NCBI RefSeq assembly: GCF_011075055.1
Contig: NC_058140.1
Span: forward strand, 9,296,988 to 9,360,987
From: Mangifera indica
Taxonomy: Eukaryota; Streptophyta; Magnoliopsida; Sapindales; Anacardiaceae
Reading direction: 5' to 3'
Length of the DNA stretch: 64,000 nucleotides
Shown here: positions 24,180 through 35,810 of the stretch, in pieces
How positions within the stretch are numbered: the first letter of the stretch is position 1
Layout: each line of letters opens with the position of its first letter
The notes under the pieces: generated by a model
What the model was told of the DNA's origin: nothing
What the model saw: only the letters and a program-made list of their open reading frames with translations
Databases searched by the model: none
Position numbers and translations under genes: made by a program

Positions 24180-25250
24180 TTACACCCCTAAAGCATTGGC
24201 TTTAACTTTTAAAGACTGCAGATAATCTATAGCTTCATCAAGAACCAACAGAGGATCCTTTCCCTTTACACTTGGAATTATACTCTGCAGAATTCTTAAT
24301 GTCTTGCGGATCTTATCCTTGATACACTGTTCGTTACTCATAATGAAACCCACTTCCTCTCCTTGAGTCTGGTCATTGGCGCAGCTTGATTCTGTGTCAT
24401 TGTCATATTCATGGGTTTCTTCCAGTTTCACTGAACAAGCAGTGTCAGTTTGTGATGCTTTTCGGTACACCCCATCAAACAATTTCAGCCTTTTGTTCGG
24501 GCTGTCAGAGCTACCAACTTCTTCTGAAATTTCCACTATATGTTCACGCTTCTTGTTGCTTACTTCAATTTGGAGTGGAGAGTGATCGGTGCTCTTTACT
24601 TCATCATCATCACTACAGTCACTATCTTCATCTGAATAAAGTAGGGCATTAATTTCTTCAGTGTCTTCATGCATCTCATTCTCTTCACCACTAATGCTAT
24701 TCACATCAGATTCTTCATGTAAAGCAGCTTTCAGTGGAGTAAACTCATCCGATTTAATTGCCTGGTTCTCATGCAAACCACAAAAGGAACCTAGTTTTCT
24801 CAAAGAAGCAGGTGGATTCAAGACAGAAGGGCAGAAAGAACTGTAAATTAAACGGGTTTGATGCCCTGACTGATCAAACACTAAAAATCCCTTCTGTGAA
24901 GACCTAAACATATCATTTGCTATGGCCTCCCCACTGAACCCAAAAGTAAAAGCAGATTGTTTTTCATTAGGATTTGGGGACATATTGGGAACCACAGCCT
25001 GTAACTGTGAGGGCAAAGCTTCAAGCAACCTATGAGCTCCATTTGCTGGCTCTGTCTTCAATTTTGCTAGCCCAGGAACTGCAAACCCTGGCAATGGTTT
25101 GTTCACAGAAAACATGTACGTACCAGGATTTATACATGGTGGCAAACACTCTGGTTGCCCAGGATCTAGTGATGTGCTCATACAATTCAAATCAGGCAAT
25201 TGCCAAGTAGAATGCTGAGAATAAAGCCAAGATTCGTGTGGCTTAACCAT
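24180..25250 (-). CDS. SAC51: SAC51-like bHLH protein (SACL family), 356 aa
   Basis: Atypical bHLH regulator of the SAC51/SACL group, which in Arabidopsis modulates xylem differentiation and stem growth downstream of thermospermine synthase ACL5. The single coding exon starts at ATG 25250 (MVKPHESWLYSQHS), 17 nt after a splice acceptor whose exon begins at 25267. The upstream frame to 25307 is intronic and was not used. An acidic Ser/Asp/Glu region lies near residues 190-220. A basic nuclear-signal-like NKRLKLF follows, and the C-terminal helix-loop-helix (about 305-356) includes KDKIRKTLRILQSIIP and LDEAIDYLQSLK. The basic DNA-contact residues are largely missing, as is usual in this family, so it probably works through partners. 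The upstream 53-codon ORF supports the assignment. Which paralogue (SAC51, SACL1-3) is uncertain. Confidence 0.9.
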   Translation of the reverse strand: MVKPHESWLYSQHSTWQLPDLNCMSTSLDPGQPECLPPCINPGTYMFSVNKPLPGFAVPGLAKLKTEPANGAHRLLEALPSQLQAVVPNMSPNPNEKQSAFTFGFSGEAIANDMFRSSQKGFLVFDQSGHQTRLIYSSFCPSVLNPPASLRKLGSFCGLHENQAIKSDEFTPLKAALHEESDVNSISGEENEMHEDTEEINALLYSDEDSDCSDDDEVKSTDHSPLQIEVSNKKREHIVEISEEVGSSDSPNKRLKLFDGVYRKASQTDTACSVKLEETHEYDNDTESSCANDQTQGEEVGFIMSNEQCIKDKIRKTLRILQSIIPSVKGKDPLLVLDEAIDYLQSLKVKANALGV

Positions 25251-25267
25251 CCAACCAAAACAATAAC

Positions 25268-25371
25268 CTGTCAATAATAAACAAAGCATATTTTCTTTAA
25301 AAAACAATTCTGGAAGAATAAATAAAAATACATATTAACTATGGCAAACAAGCAAAATATAGCAAACTGAC
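25268..25371 (-). other. Leader intron just upstream of the SAC51-like start
   Basis: The - strand reads GAG/GTCAGT at 25372/25371 and TTATTGACAG/G at 25268/25267, giving a 104-nt intron. Removing it places the main ATG 142 nt after the uORF stop in the spliced leader, with no other ATG between. Confidence 0.75.
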
Positions 25372-25496
25372 CTCAAGATGGCTGGTGCTGATATCTGCAA
25401 TGGTCGATTACTCGTATTGTATTTCAGGAACAAAGAACAAAAAGGATGAAACTAAGAATTTCAGCTTGATAGTATTAACGCAGAAGTAGGACTAAT

Positions 25497-25812
25497 CTAC
25501 GTGACAGGTTTAAGCAAATGACGGAAATATTGAGCCTGGAATGCAGGAAAAAAAATTGGTGTTAGTCATAGTGTCTTCATTAACAAGAGGGACAAATACA
25601 ATTTAATTATCAAGCTTGGATGCAAATGATCTACTAAAAATAGAAAGTATCTAATGAGCAATAACCTTGAGAAGATATCAAGTACTAACCTGGCAATCCT
25701 CCATAGGTTTAAAGCATGCTATCACTCTAACTATAATTGTTGGTTTTCCGGCAATTCCATTCTCATATTTTAACGCTCGAAATCTTGTTTGACTGGCAGC
25801 TTGGCACACCAT
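25497..25812 (-). CDS. Conserved peptide uORF of the SAC51 family, 53 codons, intron-split
   Basis: A conserved-peptide uORF in the leader of the bHLH gene. Exon part 1 is 25812-25690 (41 codons) and part 2 is 25535-25497 (12 codons plus TAG), joined across a 154-nt GT-AG intron with junction CAG/GCT. The peptide starts MVCQAASQTRFRALKYENG, continues IAGKPTIIVRVIACF and ends AQYFRHLLKPVT. I recognise it as the SAC51-type CPuORF, also 53 residues long in Arabidopsis. In that family the peptide represses translation of the main ORF and thermospermine relieves the block; mutations truncating it suppress the acl5 dwarf. The first in-frame ATG is at 25812. The frame upstream has only a TTG at 25869, which is not expected to be used. 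The second exon part is invisible to a simple ORF scan. Confidence 0.93.
25536..25689 (-). other. Intron inside the CPuORF
   Basis: Donor CAG/GTTAGT at 25690/25689 and acceptor ATTCCAG/GCT at 25536/25535. The spliced frame restores the family C-terminus. Retention instead reads four codons or fewer past CAG to a stop, giving a truncated peptide. Confidence 0.88.
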
Positions 25813-26971
25813 AACTTCTTTACACCCTTGAACGATCAACTCAATTTTTTTGAATAAAGGACAAGACAATAAACTAATACTCTACAATGTGAAAGTATGA
25901 AACCGGGAAAGATATAGCGATTGATAACAGATACAACTAAAATTATACGACTTACGGGTATATGGCTAGAACAGAAACTAACAAAGGAAGTTTAAATATG
26001 AAATAGATCTGACTGCAATCTTTTCTTAACTAACCCTATAATTATCACAATAAAAGACAAAATACTGATTAAGTCCCATGGATTGTTAAAAGAAAGAATG
26101 ACAAAAACTTGATTAAGGAATTAAGGTTCAAACACGGGTAAAAAATTTACAGAATAACTCTGCAATATAAATTCAAGCGCACAACTCTTCGGTAAACATC
26201 AACTGAAAGACTCAACCAAGGCATATTGTTTTATTTCTCTGAACTATTGATTTATCCACGGTCTGGAATCGCTCAATGATAATTTATATACTTAAATTTC
26301 CTGCAAAATAAAAAGAAAAAGTAGATATATATTATTCAAAGGCAAAATCTTTGTAACCAGACAAATCTTCCTAACTTAACTATCCATTTGGCTGCTGGGA
26401 AAATAGATTAATAAATAAATCACAGAAGCAAAACAATGGGGTAAAATTCCGCAACAATAATCATTTTCTGAACTAAAAAAGAAAACTAAATGTTACTGAT
26501 ACAATTATATTTACTTAAAAATTAATGAAACATGTCGCAACAAAATAGAGTAAAACAAAAATCTACAGAAAACCGAACAATATCTTGATTTTTATACTAT
26601 ATTTCATTTCCAATCTCAAGATTTTTTTTTTCTTTTCAGTTATCTTGAAACAAAAATTAGAAATTAAATGATGGACAAATATAAGTTAGTCAGATAAAAA
26701 CTAAAGGAAGTAAACGAAATAATACATACAGTGTTATATGTTCTATTTTCTCAATAATTTAGAAGGAAGCAACATCAACCCATCAAATAAAAAAATCAAC
26801 AAAAAAATGAACTCAAAACGATCTCAGCAAACGAAACAGAAACTATCATCAGCCAAAAGATCGCAACAACTACTTTTCTTTTTTTTATATATACTCCAAT
26901 TTTCACATTAGAAAAAAAAAAAAAGCGAAGAAAGATTAAGATCACGAACAGAGAGGAGAAAGATAGACTTA

Positions 26972-26973
26972 CG
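26972..26973 (-). other. 5' splice site ending SAC51-like leader exon 1
   Basis: The - strand reads ACC/GTAAGT with the exon ending at 26973. The exon from about 27068 to 26973 contains no ATG. The matching acceptor upstream of the CPuORF (possibly near 25883, TTTCACATTGTAG) is not certain, so intron 1 is probably about 1.1 kb. Confidence 0.6.
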
Positions 26974-27095
26974 GTCAGAAGGAGTGGCGTTGAGAATAAG
27001 ATCAGATTGGAAAGAACAAAGACAGAAGTGAACAGTGAAGAGAAAAGTACAGGCAGCTGTTTGTAAAGAGGCAAGTCAGTAAAAGGATGCTGAGA

Positions 27096-27102
27096 TTATA
27101 TA
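27096..27102 (-). promoter_or_regulatory. TATA box of the SAC51-like gene
   Basis: TATATAA on the - strand, about 30 bp before a plausible start near 27068 and about 125 bp before the exon 1 donor. Confidence 0.6.
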
Positions 27103-27109
27103 GACCTTT

Positions 27110-28384
27110 TCATGACCATTTTGCCCCTTTACTGCTTTAGCACAACTGTAACTTTAGTCTATGGTTAACCCACTGTCAACTGTTTCTTCACAAATCCAAA
27201 AGTTTGTGTATAACCTCAAACAGGGTGAGATTTCATTTTAAATTTTAAACTAGAATTTATTTTAGTCTATTTATGGATCTTTACTTTGAAGTCATATAAA
27301 CTTACTTTTTCCTTTCAATTTAAAATAAACGTTATTAATTAGAATTAGACACAATTGGGAGTCATGCCAAATTGAATTTGATGTAGTTTGGCATATCTAT
27401 GGGCAATATCGTGATAGACTTTGTGAATCATATCAACTCACAAGGCGTGAGATATGACCTAAAACCCATAGATCATGTCTTCATGGATCTTTAACAAGTT
27501 GGTCCCGCCATGTTATTTATTTATTTATTTTGATTTTTAGTTTTTCATAAGTGATATCAAATTGTTTGTGAGTCAGACTCTAAGGCCTTTAATTTGATTT
27601 ACAAAATTGTGCGTCATGCTTTCATAGATTATGCCTTTTTCTAGTGAGTTGGACCTTCCCACCAGCCGACCCAACCCCTTGTATATGTCTAATTAACCCT
27701 AAACCATTTTTTAAGGGATACAAAATTAGTGAAGTACCTAAAGACTAGTTAGAATGTAAGCTCTAATGGAGGACTAACGACGTTAAATGGAAATATATTA
27801 TTTAGCTTTTCTTCAAAATGGTGCATTTTCTTGTGTTTATTTTGCCTTTCATTTTACAAAATATTAAGAGATTCTAGAGAATTCTAGCCTTTCTCTCGAA
27901 TATCTCTTATCCATAACACATTTCTTGTGATAAGCTAGGGCTACATTGTTGAAGAGAAACGAATGATGATTGATGAAGTCATGGCCACACGTTACCAAAT
28001 CCTAATGAGTTCAGCTTGCTAGTATTAATTTCATTGTTATTTTTACTTTTCTTGTTCTGTTATTCATGAATGGTAAACTTTTGTAATTTGTTGATAATTG
28101 ATGGTGTATACTTGTTATTTTGTTATTTTGGTGTTTTCTGGTGTATTGAGAATGTTTTCTACTATATAAACAATATATACTTTCTTTCTTTTTTTTTTAA
28201 TTAACAAAGATGTAAATTGAGTGAAAATTGGGTTTATAAAATTTTCAATTACTTTGTTTTGTGTTCTTCCTTGTTCTTAATGATTTCTTTTGCTTTGTTT
28301 CTCTATTCTAGGCAATTTTTTGCATTGTTTCCAGTTTGAATTTGTCGATCTAGGCATGATATTGCATCAAAGCTTATAGACAAG
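27110..28384. other. Intergenic DNA, nothing recognised
   Basis: Upstream region of the SAC51-like gene; AT-rich with several TTTATT runs. No coding signal or element end is seen. Confidence 0.4.
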
Positions 28385-30400
28385 TGCAACACCTATAGGT
28401 AAGTTGAAGGGTATTTCAATCATTTTTCTTATATTTATTTAAGTTTAATTGTGGGTTTCTAGTGGGATGCATGGTTGTATATGTTGGTATACACGATTGT
28501 GCATCGTCAATAAGATTTGAATTTGAGATAATATAAGGATCGCTATAAAATCAAAAAGTTGTATTAGTTGTATAACATTATACATGCCTATGTATATCTT
28601 ATACACGTCAGTGTATCGTGTTAGATAGTGAAAATAAAGAGGAGTGTTTAACCTAACTTGAGTTATTTTTATTCACCCTAGCCATACATCAATATAGTGG
28701 GGGGAGTGGGGGAGAGTTGAAAGCTTAGAGGGCACTAGATAGGAGTTTGAATCATAAAAAAATTACCCCATGTGAAGACTCTGCTTGAACACTGAAGACA
28801 AGTAAATTGGTGCTTCCTTGGTTATTTATGCATGATTTTTTATGAGTTTATGAATTGTGAATACAAACCATGATTATGAATGTGTTGTGATGCCACGATG
28901 ATCCCATTGATGATTGTATATGCATAAACAATGTTAAATTAGTTTAAGAATTTCTATGACTATGCTATTCAAGATAAAAATATAAGTTTATGAGGATGAT
29001 AACTATGATTTGAGTTTTCAAGCATGTATTGGTGTTTATTGTTAAAGAAAACATATTTAGCATGCTTAGAGACCTATTTAGGATATTTGTAATTGACTCG
29101 TTTTTAGAGGTTTGGCTAGAAAAGTGTAGAAACTAGTAGATTGCAATCTCCAGATCACGATACATGGTCGTGCAAGGTAACCCACAAGTCTGTGTATTTT
29201 GCATTTGAAAAAAGGAAGGTTTGCATGAAAGCATGTTCGTTCTGAGGAGATGTCTACTTGGTTTTGTGGTATGAGACACATGCTTATGTATAGTTTCCCT
29301 AAAAGTGAATGTTTGTGTTTGCATAGAGAACAAGTTGTGTATGATAATGATACATGAGGAGGTAAATCTTCAACACACCTATTTATGTGCATATAAGGAT
29401 ACATAGGGGTGTAAAGTAAAAACATACCCATGTGCGTAAGAAATGAGTAACACAGGGCTGTCAGAATACGACATGGCCATGTAGGAACCAAGAGAAAGAA
29501 AAGATTATTTTACCTCTAGGCTATATGCAAGGAAAGGAGAAGCAAGGAGAAACAATAGAAAGACCTTAACAAGACAAGAAAAGTTAGTTAGCTAAAGAAA
29601 GGTGTTTGCCTATATGTATGACACAAACCTCAACCAAGCAAATCCAAATAAAAAATCAGGCAAGTTAAGGAAAGTGGTACATGATAAGATAACCACTAGT
29701 TGTGTACGTAAATGGCATGGTAAGTAAAAGCATTAGGGTTTGTGTCATACATATAATTCAGGTGTGCATGGCAAGGGATATGACCTTTCATTAGCCACAC
29801 AATTCATATTAGTTCAGGTGTGTATGGTAAGGGATATGACCTTTCATTAGTTTCTCACGTGGTTAATGGGATGTATCATATTTGTGCTTATGGTGGGGGT
29901 TATTCGAGGATGGTTTTTTAGTTAGCAATCTTGTAGCTATGCATATATGGTAAACAAAAGATTATGACCAGTTTCCTCATATGACTAGGGTATCATAATT
30001 AGCTAGCCTAATAAGTCATATGATATGTACGCAAAACACGATAGTAAACAAACATACAAGGTGTTAATTACTTTCATTGGGGCATCAGATATGTCGTGAT
30101 CAAATTAGGCCTTAGTAATCCTTGTGAATGCCCTATGTTTATGATATGAGTGTGCCAACTTATGACCACATCAAGATTTATTAGTGAAATGCTAGTTTTA
30201 GTTATATGTTTTTGTAGGGTGTCGAGAGGTCATCTACTTGCTAAATTTTTTTCACTCACACATTCTTTCAATATAGTTTTACAAGTAGAGGTTAGCAATG
30301 TGGCATATGATAGAATTAGTGGTTCAGTTTAGTGGTTGCATGAGAGTGAGGGGTAAAATTGTTGTTTTTGGATTTTTATAACATTATGTATTTTGTCTTT
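28385..30400 (+). mobile_element. Solo LTR or LTR fragment of the gypsy-A family
   Basis: The start TGCAACACCTATAGGTAAG and the following GGGTATTTCAATC resemble the gypsy-A LTR start read in its own direction. Farther on the same ATACACGATTGTGCAT and AATTTGAATTTGAGATAATA blocks recur. The length of about 2 kb fits the 2.3-kb LTR. The 3' limit is not clear and no target duplication was found. Spurious ORFs at 29078-29491 lie inside it. Confidence 0.5.
29757..29850. repeat. Imperfect tandem duplication, 56-bp period
   Basis: TTCAGGTGTGCATGGCAAGG (29757) recurs as TTCAGGTGTGTATGGTAAGG (29813). Both continue with GATATGACCTTTCATTAG, giving 38-bp matches with two differences. Confidence 0.9.
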
Positions 30401-30527
30401 TCTATTAAGATTTTATAGATCTTTGATGCACTTTATTTATAAGATTGGATTTAGACACAAAAATTAATGATTGAGTCCTAATGTTATTAAATAAGGAAAT
30501 TATCATAGCTTTTTGCATGCATTTAAA

Positions 30528-31043
30528 CATACAAGTCAATGGGTTGGGTCGGCTTCGATTCAGACCATTGAACTCATAGGTCAGGCGGGGCCCTACACCA
30601 TATAATAATAGGCCTTTGGGTTGGATCCACCTATGGATTTTTGAAAGCCTAAAGCTTGAGCGTTAAATAAGTCGGCTCATGGGCTTTAATCGGGTTGACC
30701 CATTTAAACAATTTTCAAAAAAATTTAATTAAAACTTTTAAATATAAATTATTTTTCAATTATTAAACCGAGGACAATATCCCAAACATTTTATCTACTC
30801 ATTTTCAACATCCAAATTTTTGGATTCATTTAACATTGAATCCCTTTGTAATATTTCGTAATGGTTAAATTGAAATAAAAATGAAATTATAAACACAAAA
30901 AATTATTATTTGTAAATTCAGATAGTTTTCGAAAGAGAGTTGATAAGAGAAAATGAGATTAAGAATATAATGAAAAAATTGAGATTGAGTGCCCTGTTTG
31001 ACTTCAAATTCATGTTTTGGGCCGGGCCAAATTGACATTTCTA
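30528..31043. mobile_element. Non-autonomous hAT element with 8-bp TSD
   Basis: Identical 8-bp flanks CATTTAAA lie at 30520-30527 and 31044-31051. The left terminus CATACAAGTCAAT pairs with the inverted right terminus TAGAAATGTCAAT, and GC-rich GGTTGGGTCGG and GGGCCGGGCC subterminal blocks face each other. An 8-bp duplication is the hAT signature. The 516-bp body has no transposase. Its AT-rich core matches the fragments at 6826-7412 and 48970-50035. Confidence 0.8.
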
Positions 31044-31051
31044 CATTTAAA

Positions 31052-32240
31052 TGAGTATTTATTGTCATGCTTTTTTTTCTATTGTTTTAACTAAAGAGAT
31101 TAAGTGGTGCACGCCTCTTTGAGCCATAGTCAATATAAGGGTATGTTCTTGGAAATGAGTGTTATAGTCTTACTTCTACCCTTGGAGCTTTCAAGATTCA
31201 TTATTTATCCTAAATTGTTTGTATAGCATAACTCACGATCATTCATATCCTACGAATGGTCATTCATTCTTTGCTCATGACTATTGGGCATTCTTAGACT
31301 GATGAATGGTCGTTCGTCATCCTTTAATGAACGTCTATTACATTTTATGTTGCTTGTTCTTGTGTTCTAAAGGTATTTTAATATAACTGTTCATTTTTTA
31401 TGAACCATCTTTCATGAAATCATTTCCAATGAAAATGAATGATGAACAGTGCTGTACATGTTCATCCAACTTTGTTAAAAAAGATTATATGCCATGAATG
31501 ACTATTCGCTGACATGTGAACGAATGTTCACAACATGTAAAAAGTTCTTTCTAAACATGAAGGGGTCGTTCGTCTCAGGCAAATGGTCGTTCATGACGTT
31601 TGGAGTTATCAAAATACATTATTTTCAAAGCCTAAATGCTACTCAATTGATTCACAATACTTTAACATAGTAGTTAACAAAAATCTCACACCAACACATG
31701 TTTAAACACAGTACTCACGAACAAACTAATTTCAAGAACAAAAAGAGACAAAACTCAACCCTAATCACACCTTTAAGCAATCACCACTACACACAGACCA
31801 TTAACTCCAACAAATCTCCACAAAAATCATCTAAAGAATTTAATAAATGTATCTATGGCTCTTTGTATGCACTACAAGGTTTGACAATATCTTCAAAATA
31901 CATGCAATAATCATCATCATAGGGGCAAACATCAATTTATAATGCATAGAAAATCACTCTTTACATACAAATCAATCATCAAAACACATTAAACATAACT
32001 TCCAATGTCTAAAAGCAATTCACCTTACCTCAATCGAAAAACTCAACTGCCACTTTAATGATGAACTCACCTTCTCTCTATACCAATTTTTTTTTATTAA
32101 TTTTTTGTCAAATACTGCTATCTACTACCAAGAAAATTTAGTCAAACTTCCTCTCTCTTTTATGCATGCTAACCTTAGATTGGATTGATATAGAGATTTG
32201 ATACCTTGGCTATGTGGGCATTCATTGTATAGTCCATTAT
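31052..32240. other. Intergenic DNA, nothing firm
   Basis: Short words such as CGTTCGT/CATTCAT and TGAACG recur loosely between 31230 and 31600. No coding signal. The ORF at 31698-31910 is low-complexity and matches nothing I know. Confidence 0.35.
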
Positions 32241-32244
32241 GGAT

Positions 32245-32416
32245 GGTGTAAAGAGTATATATATACTTATGGTGTGTAACACCACTATGGATTGTCAAAC
32301 TATAATTGGACTATATTACGAGCAAGGTACCTTACTGCAAATATAGTGTCCCATTATAAACATGTCTTACTATAGGTGGTGTAGGGAGTATATATATATT
32401 CATGGTGTGTAACACC
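32245..32416. repeat. 39-bp direct repeat overlapping the gypsy-A left end
   Basis: GGTGTAAAGAGTATATATAT..GTGTAACACC at 32245-32283 recurs at 32378-32416 with few changes, 133 bp apart. The second copy spans the LTR terminus (TGTAACACC from 32408). Confidence 0.8.
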
Positions 32417-34708
32417 CTACCTCAAATATCTTATCCTTCGAGGTAAAGTGTTGCTAAATTCTTTATGTGCATGAATGACATCAATTTAAAATCAAATGTT
32501 TGTCAATTCAAACATGCATAATTTCCATTAATATCATAATAACATCTTAAGTCTTTATTGTAAAAATAAAAAACTAATAATCTAATAATCACAAAATAAT
32601 CCCCAAACATAATAATAATATCTTTGAAACCATAATCCATATACTAAAATATAAACCAAATCTATTAGAGTCATAAAAGATAATAATTATAGCTATTTAC
32701 ACTTATAAATCCACTTTTCGTATGTCGTTCCATCACCAAGTCATCATCTCATCATCGTTGTCATCTTAGTAAATAGGTAAAGACATAGCATTGTACAAAA
32801 ATTATTACCTAAGTGTCTTATAATTATCATTAATGTTCTATTCTAGATGTTTCCTTGGTATCCCAGATGCCTATTCGACTACCTTGGCACTTTGTGGTAG
32901 TTTCCATTATTAGCATCATCCTTGATAACCATGTCCAATGATGTAAAATGATGTCTACGACATCTGGTGAAAACACATGATATCCCTGATGTTAATTATA
33001 CGGTGTACCTTGTACACATGCCAACTAAGCTTAGGGATAGGGTCACCTAAACTAACCCTATTGCTTTCATCGTCTCACCACACTTAGCTTAGTGGTTGCA
33101 TTATACCACACTCAACTTGGTGATGCATCATACTGTACACAACACATAGCTTGGTGACAAGTCATACTACATTAAGCATAATGATCAATTTACGCTACAT
33201 TAAGCCTGATAGTATATACGCCACACACAGTCGGTGGTAAGAATCTCATAATGAATCATTGATATTTTTTTGCTCAGAATTGCTTTGAACAGGTTTATGT
33301 TGTCTACATAGTGGGCCTTATGATGCTTTTCATTATCAATAGCCTTTGTTAAGGTCTTTCCTCTTATTTTTCCTTATATTTTATCCTTTATAGGGGTAAT
33401 ATGGTTATTTCCCTTCCTATTTATAAACATTGCTAATTTTCTAAACTTTTTCTCAAAATTTTCCCTGAATATACACGGGAGTGTACTCTTTTTTGGTCCA
33501 TGGTCATATATGAATTGCACATGAGTAAGCAAATTAGGGTAGGATATATGGCATTGTGTGCCATACCACATAAGTATGTATCCACCCCCAATTATACACA
33601 CATGTGGTATAAAATTACACCGGGAGAAAATTTTTCAAAAGTACACAACCATGTGTCACGTGACACACGAGTGTCAAAATCTGAAAACTCCAAATTTTGT
33701 AAAAATGTAGTTTCTAGTCACCTAATCCTACTCTCGTGCTTATAACTCATGACACCCAATACATAATCAACATACAACATCATCAAACAACATAGTTCAC
33801 CAAAAACATCTTTAACACCTAAAGTTTTATGCACATTTTTCGTGATCTCTATACTAACATGTGATTATCCCTTGCACTAATCACATAACATATGAAATTA
33901 CCAATGTTAATTTATCAATATTTATTTAACATGTTATTGCTCTTCTAATTCCAAATGTTACACACCAAAACATGTGCAACATCTCTTTTAGTAACCAAGA
34001 CATCATTATTATTGATCAAAATGAAATTCAAACCCATATAAGAACAAATAACATGTAATTCAACATAAATCTTTGAATCAACACTAATGATGTCAAAATC
34101 CTCACTATCAAATTTCTAGCATCAACATCAATTTTGTAAAAATTCATTCATGAACGAATAATCCAAAAAACTGTACTTACCTTTATTTTGGTTGCATAAA
34201 AGGATCTTCATATGGCAAGAATTTCCTCATACGAACTTTCAACGACTTCCCATTGGCTATCATTTCACTTGGCTCACTCTCATATCCCTTAATTTTTTTA
34301 GAATACGATGTGAATATGAGCTAAAATGCGTCTGGATTCATTTTTTTTTCATTGTAATTAGTGATACATAAGCTTTTGTTGTTTATTGAAGATTGTGTAT
34401 GTTGTTACACAATAATAACAATTTCTGAAATCCTTATAAAATTGTTTATTATCTAAAAATTCAAATGCATTAATGATACACAAGTGTATACTATTCATAC
34501 ACAGTTATGCATGCCTTTCAGACTTGGCCAAAATTACATACAACGCATGGGAAAAAACCATTTTGCCCCTTGCCATAACACATATGGGCGTGTGGCAACA
34601 CTATATGGTCGTACATCATAATTTCTATCAACATAATTAATTAAACACAAATGGTACAAGAAAGGCCAAAAGACTAAAATACCCTTAGATATACTTGTTT
34701 ATGCTACA
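32408..34708 (-). repeat. gypsy-A 3' LTR
   Basis: About 2.3 kb, TGTAGCA...TGTTACA on its own strand. It is rich in short palindromes around ACATG/CATGT words such as GTGTCACGTGACAC near 33654. Small ORFs inside it are chance. Confidence 0.75.
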
Positions 34709-35502
34709 TTTCTCCCTCTTAAAAGAATTTCATCCCTAAAATTCAGTTAAATAGTTATGGAAACCTCTGTTTCATGTCTTGCTTTACCTTTCAAGTGGTC
34801 TTTTTGATCTGATGATTTCTCCAAAGAACATTAACCAAAAAAATCTATTTGTTTCTAAGCTACTTAATCCCACGATTCATATCTGAACCAAGTGCTCTTT
34901 ATAGACCTCGGTCATTGATATGCTTACATAACAATGACACATGGAATGCATTATAAATTTGTTTTATGTTCATTGGCAATGCAAGCTAGTAGACAACCTT
35001 ACCTATGTGTTTTAGAATTTTGAATGGTCTCACAAACCTCGGAGCAAGTTTTCATTTATGTTCGAATCTTATTACATAACGGTAGGAGGCTACTCCCACA
35101 AAAACCATGTCACTTACATCTAATTCCAAGTTTCGTCTCTTTTGATCTACATAACTTTTCTAACAATCCTAGGCTTGTTTCATCTGCTCTCTGATCAATC
35201 TTACATCTTCTATTTTTTTTTTAGTCATTTCTAGTCCCAAGGCCTACTTCAAGGCATCGTTCTCACCTATCTCATCCTAATAAAGTGGTTATGTACACTT
35301 TCTCCTATATAGTGCCTTATATGGAGCCATCTAAATGGTTGTCTGATAACTGTTATTATATGAGAACTTCATTAAAAGTAACACATCAATCCAACTCATT
35401 CTTTGATCCATGCAACATGCTCTCAATATGTCCTTGAGCACATGGTTTACCTTTTTAGTTTGTCCATTTGTCTAAAGGTGATAGATGGTGTTGAATGCCA
35501 GT

Positions 35503-35810
35503 TTAGTACCTATAGATCTCTACAAGCTTTGTTAGAATGTTAAACAAATCTCGTGTCTCTACCAACACTATAGCTTTGGGTACCCCATAAAGCCTTATAA
35601 TATCCCTAACATAAATCTGTCCTAATTGTGCATAACTCTTGTTATCTTTAATTAAAATGAAATAAGTCAACTTGGTCAAACAGTCCTTAATCACCAATAG
35701 TGCATTGAATCTACCTCTGAACCTCGGTAATCTAATCACAAAGTCTATCAAAATGTGCTCTCATTTCTAATCAAGAATACTTAGAGGTTGCAATAATCCA
35801 GATGGTCTTT
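35503..35810 (-). pseudogene. gypsy-A integrase core remnant
   Basis: The open part reads MIDFVIRLPRFRGRFNALLV then DCLTKLTYFILI and VRDIIRLYGVPKAIV. These match the gypsy integrase core (family form DFVTGLPRT..., DRLTKSAHF, LHGVP). The catalytic first Asp is present in IDF; the family D(S)DRDPRF block after GVPKAIV reads VETRDLF, so the second Asp is displaced or lost. Confidence 0.75.

Noticed and set aside
25251..25307. Longer N-terminus for the bHLH protein
   Set aside because: A splice acceptor lies at 25268, so the extra 19 codons are mostly intron.
25813..25869. Extension of the CPuORF to a start at 25869
   Set aside because: The codon at 25869 is TTG, not ATG. The ATG at 25812 gives the family length of 53 codons.
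26796..27074. 92-codon hydrophobic - strand ORF
   Set aside because: Starts at TTG and spans leader exon 1 and its donor of the bHLH gene; composition is that of pyrimidine-rich UTR and intron.
29078..29491. 137-codon - strand ORF
   Set aside because: Lies in a probable LTR fragment; cysteine/histidine content does not form any known finger spacing.
33374..33745. Paired ORFs on opposite strands in the gypsy-A LTR
   Set aside because: They lie in LTR sequence rich in short palindromes and have no counterpart in the other LTR at 40450-40800.
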